Assembly: GCA_025529335.1 (NCBI GenBank)
Contig: JAMYHX010000667.1
Coordinates: 1 to 18,617 of the forward strand
Source of the DNA: Rhizopus sp. PT2906
Taxonomy: Eukaryota; Mucoromycota; Mucoromycetes; Mucorales; Rhizopodaceae
DNA length: 18,617 nt
Direction: 5' to 3'
Part shown: positions 9,316 to 16,685 of the stretch, one piece after another
How the letters are laid out: the number at the start of each line of letters is the position of its first letter
Numbering within the stretch: position 1 is the first letter of the stretch
Translations under genes and position numbers: made by a program
The notes under the pieces: model-generated
Told to the model about the DNA's origin: nothing
Seen by the model: only the letters and a program-made list of their open reading frames with translations
Databases searched by the model: none

Positions 9316-11038
9316 ATGACAGAGAGTTCATACAATATCGAATATGACAAATTATCAAAATGGGATCGAGCTCGTCATTCTCATATCGGGGTAGCCTGTG
9401 TTGTTGCACTGACATTGTTTATGTAAGAAGAAGAAAAAAAAAACAGCTATTTATCGTTCAAAAGGTTGCATAAATAACATTTCTTAAAAGTGATATGTTA
9501 GTCTATGGTGTCGTCATACCATGTCTTCCTCTCATTGTCATTGAACGTCTTAAGGGTGATTCAACCATGGTAGGGTTCTTGTTTGGATGTTATGGTAAAT
9601 TATAATATGATTCATATGATCCATATTGATTGATCCCTTTTTTCAAAAAAAAAAAAAAAAAGCATTTGGTTTGCTAGTTTCAACGCCGATATTTGCCATA
9701 TTATCTGATAAATATAAAAATAGAAGATACCCAATGATTGGTGGTATGCTGGGATTATTCGTATCTACAACTGCCTTTGCATTAGCAGATACATATGTGC
9801 TACTAGTACTCGCTCGTACAGCTCAAGGCGTAGCTGGTGGTGCCTCTTGGTAAAGAGAGATAAGCACAAACAAATATATATAACTAATTCGATTCTACAG
9901 GACAATCGGTCTAGGCTTGTTAGCAGATGTTTTTCCTACAAAGAAGTTGGGTGTGGTCATGGGAACAGTTCTTACGGCTCACACTGTTGGGTTTGCCATT
10001 GGTCCTGCTGCTGGAGGCTTTTTATACGAGTATGGAGGGTTTGCAGCACCCTTCATATTTTGTGCGGCATTTGCAATTATCAATTTTTTTGCCATTGTTT
10101 GGTTGGCGGAACCAAAGCACGATCATGTTGAGGATACTTCCGATCACGTTTCACGAGCACAAGAAGATATTGAAGAAAACGAGAGTACTCCGTTGATAAA
10201 AACCAAAAAGAACGTTCCGGTTACAATGATTAGTCTTTTAAAGAACTGGCGCATTCTCTCTTGCGTACTCTGCACGACCGTAAGTGCATCCGTATTTGCA
10301 GGCATTGAACCTGCTTTACCGATCCATTTACAAAAGGAATTCAACGCTCCTGCTTCTACCATTGGCAGTAAGTATAATAATTACAGATCATAATGAATAT
10401 GAACGTCTCATACCTTTCAAATAGTGATCTTTGTCGCAATGGTCGCTCCTGCCTTTCTTGCGCCACTTATTGGACATTTATCAGACAAGGTAATTATTGT
10501 GCATCATGACACTATGCTCATTCATTCTCATCCCTTTTTCTTTCTTTCTAGTGGGGAAGACAAGCTATTTCAGCTACTGGAATGATCATGATGGCAATAG
10601 CAGGCCCATTTGTGGCTGTTGATTACAGCACTATATATTTTGTGGTTCCTCCACTTATGTTGTTTGGTCTTTCCAGTCCTGTCACGCTGACACCCGTATT
10701 ACCCGAGATGGGTGAGACAGTGACAGAAATGGTAAGTTATTGTATACCATTGTCAAAATGATGTAGTAACATTGATTGTATAGGGCAGTGGCGCATATGC
10801 TCAAGGTAAGCAACTGTTTGATTAAAGATAAAACGAAGCTCATCCATTTCTAGTTTATGCGCTGTATAACATGGCGTATTCTATTGGCATGTTTATCGGT
10901 CCAGTCATTGCAGGCTATATCATGTCAATCTCAACATTTGAGTCATTGATGCTTATATTCAGTGCTGCACTACTTGTCTGCAGCCCAGTAATGGTCAATT
11001 GGGCAGCTGTTTATCATCGAATACTTGGCTTCTTTTAA
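9316..11038 (+). CDS. major facilitator superfamily transporter, DHA1/vesicular-amine-transporter-like
   Basis: Eight exons: 9316-9422, 9491-9594, 9663-9849, 9901-10367, 10425-10489, 10552-10731, 10784-10805, 10854-11038 (1317 nt, 438 aa). All GT-AG, introns 48-68 nt, one exon only 22 nt. The start ATG opens a short polar N-terminus (MTESSYNIEYDKLSKWDRAR) leading into helix 1. Joins recreate family blocks: LFIDMLVYGVVIPCLP (helix 1), ILSDKYKNRRYPM (MFS motif A in the loop 2-3), ARTAQGVAGGASWTIGLGLL, GVVMGTVLTAHTVGFAIGP, and after a charged central loop (about 235-265, rich in D, E and H) the second half with LIGHLSDKWGRQ and YAQVYALYNMAYSIGMFIGP. Twelve helices fit. Relatives are proton-driven exporters of amines, drugs or small metabolites at the plasma or vacuole membrane; the substrate is not deducible. 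It is convergent with the carrier gene. Confidence 0.92.
9645..9661 (+). repeat. A17 homopolymer ending in a splice acceptor
   Basis: Seventeen A residues at the 3' end of the second intron of the MFS gene; the last A plus G9662 form the acceptor. The reading frame of the junction (TAT G/CA TTT, giving GCYAFGLLV) shows this acceptor is used. Confidence 0.7.
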
Positions 11039-11498
11039 GAATATCATTGCACACAACAAGCATTATCATATCATATATAGAAAGTGAAATCATTTATTAT
11101 AATGGAAAAACAGTAGATTTGATTCTGCAGTGGTTATTTGTTGTTGCAGAGTATAAATAAACAAGGTATGCTTGTCTACTAAACATTTTATTACCCCTCC
11201 TTACCAATGAATATCAAATCGGATACACTTATTTTTTCACAAAGAATACCTATAGCAACAAATAACTTGTATACATTAAATGATTTTTATTCATTGATAT
11301 ATAAAATAGTTTGCCAAATGGATATATGATGCGCAAAGTAATACAAGATGAAAGAAGGGTGGTTTACTATTTCAATAAATAACTGTATTTTACAATTGTT
11401 ACTTGGTCGAATATATTTCCTTAATGTACAGCGAGTACAGTGTTCAAAAATATGACAAGCAGAATCTTTAAGTATAGCACAAGTAGAGTGTTCAGTCT
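11039..11498. other. shared 3' flank of two convergent genes
   Basis: 460 bases between the stop codons of the MFS (+) and carrier (-) genes. AATAAA at 11156-11161 is a fitting polyadenylation signal for the MFS transcript; TTTATT at 11286-11291 could serve the carrier on -. If so, the two 3' UTRs end close together without overlap. No coding sequence seen. Confidence 0.5.
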
Positions 11499-12813
11499 CT
11501 ACGCAACTTGATAGGGGAAGGTTGTTTCAGGAAGTATTTGATATCCATTCTCTTTCATTTTTATGATAAAGTCTTTTGAAAGTTCAAACACTAGGAAATA
11601 GACTGCACCCGATGGCCCAGCTTTTAATAGTCCTGGTGTAAGCCCTTTATAGAGTGCCCTGTATCCTTCTGTTTGTATGATCGTTCTCATACAAGAAAAT
11701 GCTGAGATTTGCTGTGAGTAAATGGGTATAGACGCTATCACATATTTTGATATATGTGGTCCTTGCACCTGTAGCCGTTTTCTGACGACGTCAAGGGGAA
11801 ATACACCAGTTTTACTGATGATACCGGCAAGCGATCCACAAATCATGTCGTTTGTTTTGTTGTGTTTATCAGAAATAACGCCTTTTTCCTACATTATAAC
11901 ATGTTTAGAAATGATCTTTAGAATAATCAAGTAACAATACCTTTAGTGTTTGTGTAAGTGAGCATAAGCCTTCATAGCTGAAAAACATCAGTCCCATATA
12001 TGGCATGATCTGTGTGATAGAAGAACCAAGGCCACGATAAAATCCTTTGATACCTTCTTTTCCATATATATCCGAAATGGCATGTAAGATACTGTTGTAC
12101 ACCTGTATAACAGTAAAAAAAAAAAAAAAAAAAAAAAGAGACAATAAATAATAATTCTATTTCTATATCTGTTACACACTTGCCTTGTTTGTGCCTTGTA
12201 CTGCAAATCGAGTTCGTAATAGGTCAAATGGATACGTGGTGGCAGTAGCAAAACTACCAGCAACCATACCAGAAACAAATGGTTTTAATGAAGGTGTCAG
12301 CTGTGTTTTCTGTCATTCACTTGGTCAGTTTTATCAATGTACAAGTATTTTGTTTTTGTATTACTTTTTCCATAAAGGCGTCCATATGATAGTATGCGTA
12401 GAATTGAGATATACCATAGGCTAAATATAGATATTCAGCGGCTACATTGCCTTTGAACAATCCCTAATGTGTGAATGGATATGAGTATATCATGATGAAA
12501 GAATATTTTTGACTATTTCATTACTCGTATTCCTTCCTCCTTGATAATAGTCTTAAACGTTGAAAGTATTCCAGAATATTTGGCATTATGTTGTATCATT
12601 GGTGATCTTGCAGGTGAAGACTGAATTTGCAGTCTGATTTTGATAACGTCTAAAGGTGAAATGGCAAATCTATATTCTAATGTTAGACCATAGGGACAAT
12701 ATATATATATATACACATGTATGTTTATAATACCTCGTAGCAACACCTGCAATACCTCCACATAATGCAATTTCATTAGCATTTAGTTTTGACGAGGTAA
12801 CATGCGATGGCAT
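11499..12813 (-). CDS. mitochondrial carrier family protein, thiamine pyrophosphate carrier (Tpc1/SLC25A19) type
   Basis: Six exons on -: 12813-12734, 12669-12525, 12463-12365, 12300-12184, 12102-11941, 11888-11499 (993 nt, 330 aa; TPP carriers are about 310-330). It shows the three-fold repeat of inner-membrane carriers: signatures SPLDVIKIRLQ (P32), YPFDLLRTRFAVQ (P132) and FPLDVVRKRLQVQ (P232), spaced 100 residues apart as expected, with the matching EEGIRGLFKGN, EGIKGFYRGL and EGYRALYKGL half-repeats. GNVAAEYLYLAYGISQFYAY and RTRFAVQGTNKVYNSI are closest, from memory, to thiamine pyrophosphate carriers, which import the cofactor into the matrix. The start ATG leaves only a short leader before helix 1, and no other in-frame start was needed. 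Intron 4 uses a GC donor (see separate entry). Other carriers of this subgroup (CoA, adenine nucleotides) are less likely. Confidence 0.9.
12103..12183 (-). other. GC-AG intron with T23 tract in the carrier gene
   Basis: On - the exon ends AAC AAG followed by GCAAGT, and the acceptor is TTATACAG. This join gives NKVYNSI in phase, the order seen in the family. The nearby GT (GCAA/GTGTGT) would shift the frame. Between the sites is a run of 23 T (12137-12115). At 81 nt it is the longest intron in the three fully reconstructed genes here. Confidence 0.8.
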
Positions 12814-13564
12814 TAGAAAAGAATTATGGGAAAAAAAAAGGTAAAAATCGGTTAAGCACTGGAAAAATGAAAAATATTTTTTATCTCATAAATTCATGCC
12901 TGTGCAACAACAACAACCTTGCTCTTCTTTTATAAATTGTGTATCAGAGAGAAACAAGGATCCAATCTCTTTTTAACTTACTATGTTCCCTTTCTCTCTC
13001 TTGTGTATGGCCATTGCATACATATGACCTTTTCATTGCTAGAGAGTTCATTGATAACCTTAAATGCTAAGGTCGGAGATAAAACGTCAAAATGTCTATT
13101 TCCCCCACGGTTCATTGCCCAAGATTGGTTTACCAATCACAATTGCTTCTCCTGGACAAAAATGTCAACCCCTCAAACACGCTAAAAACAGTATCTTAAA
13201 TGATATACACAAGTGTTTATACTTGTATGCCGAGATTATAATAGGACAAATCAACTCCAACATTGACCGATGTCCCTTTTGTTTAACAAGTTGTCAGTTA
13301 TCACTAGAATAATAAATGCAAAAAAAAAAGATATTCTTAAAGTGAACTAGTCAACATACGATTACGTAATGGACGATGGTTTGCATGAATAAGGAATCTT
13401 TTTTCGAATTTGCCGTTAATAACTAGACTATATGTATCAACCAGCCCACGCATACTTTACTTAATAAATAATGTTTTATACAATTAAGGATGTTCTTACA
13501 AACAGAAATTTAATTGTTAATATGAACAATTCATATTTAAGCGGTATTAGCTTATTCTACTGTG
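12814..13564. other. 5' flank of the carrier gene, no gene identified
   Basis: The carrier start is preceded on - by a T9 run and a T/C-rich leader. Between 12919 and 13312 several frames on both strands are moderately open and the base mix is less AT-rich, but no protein motif is recognisable. Possible old coding remnant; otherwise AT-rich DNA. Confidence 0.4.
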
Positions 13565-14019
13565 CTATCGCCTATCTTCATTACTACTATCACCCTCTTC
13601 ATCCCCCGTATAAATGACTGGGGGAACCTATTCTTTCATCTCCAGTAGTTTTCTGCGTGTTATCTTTTCTGTAACAATTGCAGTTATTTCATCATTTGCA
13701 TTCCGTGAAAAATTGTCATAAATGTTTTTTATGTTATCCATCATATTCTGAATGTAATGGTGTAATGTTAAGCAAGGTTATGTAATTGATAATGTATTAC
13801 AATGTTTACCATAATAAGTGACATTCCATCAATGATTTTTTTTAAAGCACCAGCCATTATTCCATACTTACATATGTCTATATTTTTTACAGCTCTTTCA
13901 GTTTCATTGTTAGGTGAGAATTTTTCTACATCTGCAAAGATAATCTTGGCTATTCGACCGTTCTTGATCTTTAAAGAAATAAGTATTAAAATGATTAAAT
14001 GAATTTTCCAAAGAGTCAA
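13565..14019 (-). pseudogene. decayed two-exon gene of unknown family
   Basis: On - the block 14019-13810 is open and ends GMSLIM followed by a good donor, ATG/GTAAAC; the acceptor ATTCAG at 13748 continues in phase with NMMDNIKNIYDNFSRN and ITAIVTEKITRRKLLEM (intron 62 nt). A TAG at 13630-13628 interrupts the frame, yet the same frame runs on as VPPVIYTGDEEGDSSNEDRR to another TAG at 13567. That acidic tail looks like a natural C-terminus, so the first TAG is probably a disabling mutation. The middle (KYGIMAGALKKIIDGMSLI) faintly recalls the C-terminal end of another protein family multiplied in Mucorales; I cannot name it. The block starts beside the repeat at 14037. Confidence 0.45.
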
Positions 14020-14036
14020 TATTTATGTTTGGTGAA

Positions 14037-14067
14037 CACTACATGCACCAGAAAATGCACCAGAAAA
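14037..14067. repeat. inverted copy of the 7733-7763 repeat
   Basis: CACTACATGCACC followed by AGAAAATGCACCAGAAAA, the perfect reverse complement of 7733-7763. The weaker match continues a few bases (ACAGACTAAT versus ATTAGCCTAT). If CACTAC marks an outer transposon end, the element would extend rightwards over the LINE and transposase relics, but I found no matching right end before 18617. Confidence 0.7.
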
Positions 14068-14285
14068 CAGACTAATACTACACTACCTCTATCCATTACC
14101 TATGATGTAGATGTAGACCAACAAAGTTTTTCAATGTGTGGTGTCAAGCTAAGCATGGCTTTATAAAGCGCTATATTGGTTTATTTCTTTTCAAGAAGAA
14201 AGAGATAAAAAAAAGAAATATTGTTATTTTTATTCTAATTTTATGTTGTCAGTCTATCAACAAGGACGTAGAGTACGCGTACTTA

Positions 14286-14826
14286 TGATAAATTCGTATT
14301 TTATACAGAGATTGTGAATTGGGCAGCCTTAGGTTAGACTTTGATCGTGTAAAGTTGTATAGTGACACTGTGGAGAATCCACAAGTTCATGAAGGAACTT
14401 GAAAAAAAAAATGCAACGGATAGCCAGTTTGCCATGCAAGACCCGATGCCAAACAGTACGAGCTTGCAGGTGAATAGGAAAACGCCAAGATGAGAACCAT
14501 TTATTGGAGGAGAGGCGAGGAAATGACTCTGGAGTAGGCGAACGACAAAGATTTCGAAATTCTCTGGATGTGATATCTTTCCCAGAAGATACGAGCGTAC
14601 AAGCCTTGATAAACTGACTGACATCGATATTATGATGTAGTACAGGTATATAGGCTGGAGAGGCCAAGTGAGCTAAGGATTGTGCGATACAAGTACGTAA
14701 GAAAAAAGGGGCCAATTGGATGTGACCATCCCGAACCGCTTTCAGAAACGTTTTAACAAATATGGGTGACTGAGCAATTTCTATATTACTGCGTGGCCGT
14801 GTAAAATGGAATTCTGAGTCAATGGT
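14286..14826 (-). mobile_element. 5'-truncated LINE (non-LTR retrotransposon) 3' end
   Basis: On - a frame of about 165 codons runs from near 14826 to TAG at 14331-14329. Its C-terminal part reads WFSSWRFPIHLQARTVWHRV then LHGKL, then FLHELVDSPQCHY. The W-x3-W-R-x-P...R-x2-W-x-R-x-L-H pattern is that of the region behind the reverse transcriptase of many fungal LINEs (zf-RVT-like). The reverse transcriptase itself is missing, as in usual 5' truncation. An A9 run on + (T9, giving FFF on -) at about 14402-14410 may hide a small frame slip that removed the zinc ligands. Past the stop, a conserved tail (14328-14286) matches the other copy at 7606. The visible frame continues to 14862 only as the shadow of the transposase start on +. 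Confidence 0.55.
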
Positions 14827-14834
14827 GTACGCAC

Positions 14835-16180
14835 TATGCCTCGTCCAAACAAGAGAAAGCAAGCTTATTTAAAAAGAAAACTTTTAGGAAACGATAGATT
14901 TGTCGATAGAAATATTCCTAAAAAATATCAAATAACCTCCTCACAAAAAGAACATATCAATGAAGAAAAAAGCCAAATAGTTGACGAAGGTTCATAAGAA
15001 ATTTGAAAAGTATCAGAGTTTATTGATGAACAACTTGCATACACTGCAAAGATAAACCAAATTCATTCTCTTACGTATCCTATTCGATGGACAAGCAATG
15101 CAGTCTCAATCAGACGTGGACCATACTTCAAGACGTTCACAACAACTATGTGGAGAAGAGAGAAGGAGAAAGAAGAATTGAGAAGCAAGGGGATCAACTC
15201 TCTACAGGCTTATGGTTTTATCAAAGGCTCAAAGGAGCCTGAGACTCTTCCTTTGGAAGAAGAAAGCGACTAATTGCTAAAGATTCAGGAAATAATGTCA
15301 ATCTTGAAGTAGGAAACCACTTCTGTCATGAATGTAAGCTCAGCAAATAGAGTGATGGAGTTTTATTAACATACAAGATTGAGATCAATCTACGAGCACT
15401 TTTTGAAGAGACTGAATGGAACGAAGAAATTTGAAACTGCCACAGACGCCACAAAGTCTGTGTGGATTGATCCTTCAAAGGTGTATAGGCCGAAGGCTAT
15501 AGTCAGGTAGTCGAAGGAGCATTTGCAATCAGGCTCACTTTCCAGGTGCAAGCAAGGTGTCCATTCCAAAAGAAGGTCTTTCCTTGGTGACGCCGATGTC
15601 AAAATGAAGCTACTGCCGTGGCTTCGTTTGCAGAAGACAGAACATCTGTCGATTGTCCACCTGCTAATATATCTCCAGGAAGACTTGGTTCCCTCGGCGC
15701 TTGGCGTTACTACAGTTAAAGTGTCTCCAAAGACCATTGTCAACAACATGCACGAAAGGGGCTATTCGTATAGAAAAGCAACAAGGATATGTACAACGAT
15801 GGCCACAAAAGAGAAGATGTTGTGGAGTATAGGCAAGAAAGGTTTTTCCGAATGATGACATACAAGAGGCTAATAGAAACATGTGAAGGAGATCATCAAC
15901 GGTTTGTTATTGATTCAGTCCTTGAAATTGGTGAAAGAAAGCACATTTTGTGACACACGACGAGTGTACTTTTTACGTCAATGATGGGAAGAAGGATGTG
16001 TAGCTGGTGAAGGAGGAACCCCCACTACGCAAGAATCCTGGCATGTCCATTATTTCATGGAACAATGAAGTAAGATGGTATGGTATAGAATTCACACAGT
16101 TACCTTAAAGTTAGAGCAAATCGGGATGGATGGTGGATATCAGAAGATTTGTTGTGCATTTATCCTATAAATACTTGATA
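14835..16180 (+). pseudogene. DDE transposase relic (Tc1/mariner-IS630-like organisation)
   Basis: On + an ATG at about 14829 begins MPRPNKRKQAYLKRKLLGND, a basic transposase N-terminus. After in-frame TAA and TGA near 14995-15009 the same frame resumes with IRWTSNAVSIRRGPYFKTF and TMWRREKEKEELR, ending about 15271. The longest clean piece, 15523-15855, holds SRCKQGVHSKRRSFLGDADV, KMKLLPWLRLQKTEHLSI and VSPKTIVNNMHERGYSYRK, the last a helix-turn-helix of the type used by Tc1/mariner/IS630 transposases to read their ends. Past another frameshift, about 15950-16070 gives HFVTHDECTFYVNDGKKDV, stop, then PLRKNPGMSIISWNN: THDE-x2-F is the D-E-x-x-F motif around a catalytic aspartate. RDGWW-like sequence follows near 16125. 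From memory this is a transposase family common in Mucorales and some basidiomycetes. Many stops and shifts: dead. Confidence 0.65.
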
Positions 16181-16244
16181 CTGTTTGTAAAATGAGCTCT
16201 TCCTATTGTTTTAATTCATGATAACAATGCTATATAGAGACCTA

Positions 16245-16488
16245 TTAACATATATTGGTTATTTTTGCGACTACATCACTTTTCCAACTCAGAAGACAGC
16301 ATAAAATATAAGTTACAGGTAAAAAGAACCTGAAGAAATAGTATATATATATATATATATATATACCTGAAAATAAAGCGTGACAAGAATGAGCCCATAC
16401 TCCCTCGTCTTCTTCTTTCACTCAGGCAACGCTGCGATTGACGGTAGAATAACTGTTTAAGAATCATAGAAGGTTTTTTGTGACCCAT
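16245..16488 (-). CDS. possible small two-exon membrane protein, 68 aa
   Basis: On - an ATG at 16488 opens MGHKKPSMILKQLFYRQ, then SQRCLSERRRRGSM and SRFIF; the donor CAG/GTATAT at 16366 and the acceptor TTTCTTCAG at 16330 would join it in phase to FFLPVTYILCCLLSWKSDVV and a TAA at 16247-16245. The result is a basic N-terminal half followed by one likely membrane helix. The intron would be only 37 nt, almost wholly the TA repeat plus CTATTTCTTCAG, shorter than the others here. Read without splicing, the frame also stays open to 16276. No family recognised. It could equally be chance, or a remnant. It would run divergently from the kelch gene. Confidence 0.25.
16342..16365. repeat. TA dinucleotide microsatellite
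   Basis: About twelve uninterrupted TA units. It sits inside the putative 37-nt intron of the small - strand gene; likely length-variable between strains. Confidence 0.8.
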
Positions 16489-16647
16489 AGTGGTACCAGA
16501 TCCTACTTTAAATTTGAAAAAAAAAGTGTTAATAATAAAAAGCACCTTCTTATCCCATATATTTTAAAGAGGATCTGTTCTTTTTTAGCACATCAGAAAT
16601 ATATCTTATAGTCAAGGATATTAACAATCTGAAATAAAAACCCAAGC

Positions 16648-16653
16648 TATAAA
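16648..16653 (+). promoter_or_regulatory. TATA-box-like TATAAA before the kelch gene
   Basis: TATAAA lies 33 bases before the start codon at 16686. If used, the transcript leader would be only a few bases; an upstream start site is as likely. Confidence 0.35.
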
Positions 16654-16685
16654 GACACAAATATCCTATATAGCACCACAAAAGT

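Larger units (their letters stand above)
16181..16685. other. upstream region of the kelch gene
   Basis: Contains a TA dinucleotide repeat (about 16342-16365), a candidate small gene on - (16245-16488) and, close to the kelch start, a TATAAA at 16648-16653. Otherwise AT-rich with nothing recognised. Confidence 0.45.

Noticed and set aside
9847..10196. Overlapping + frames within the MFS exon 4
   Set aside because: Cys- and Ser-rich shadow translations; the third frame has the transporter helices and fits the splice phases.
12185..12424. Open frame on + across carrier exons 3 and 4
   Set aside because: Antisense to well-supported carrier exons and without motifs.
5260..12813. Dehydrogenase, transporter and carrier as a metabolic gene cluster
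   Set aside because: Large gap with retroelement debris, mixed orientations, no biosynthetic enzyme or shared pathway; chance neighbourhood is enough.
7764..14036. A single 6.3 kb transposon carrying the MFS and carrier genes between the 31-nt repeats
   Set aside because: Both genes are ordinary housekeeping-type spliced genes, no transposase lies between, and the repeat orientation fits outward-facing solo ends at least as well. Kept only as a hypothesis in the findings.
14829..14862. N-terminal residues of the - strand LINE frame (MLSLVWTRH)
   Set aside because: They are the reverse complement of the transposase start MPRPNKRK on +, so not part of the LINE.
15390..15882. Open frames on - (15390-15749, 15664-15882)
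   Set aside because: Antisense to the transposase relic, whose + blocks are recognisable.
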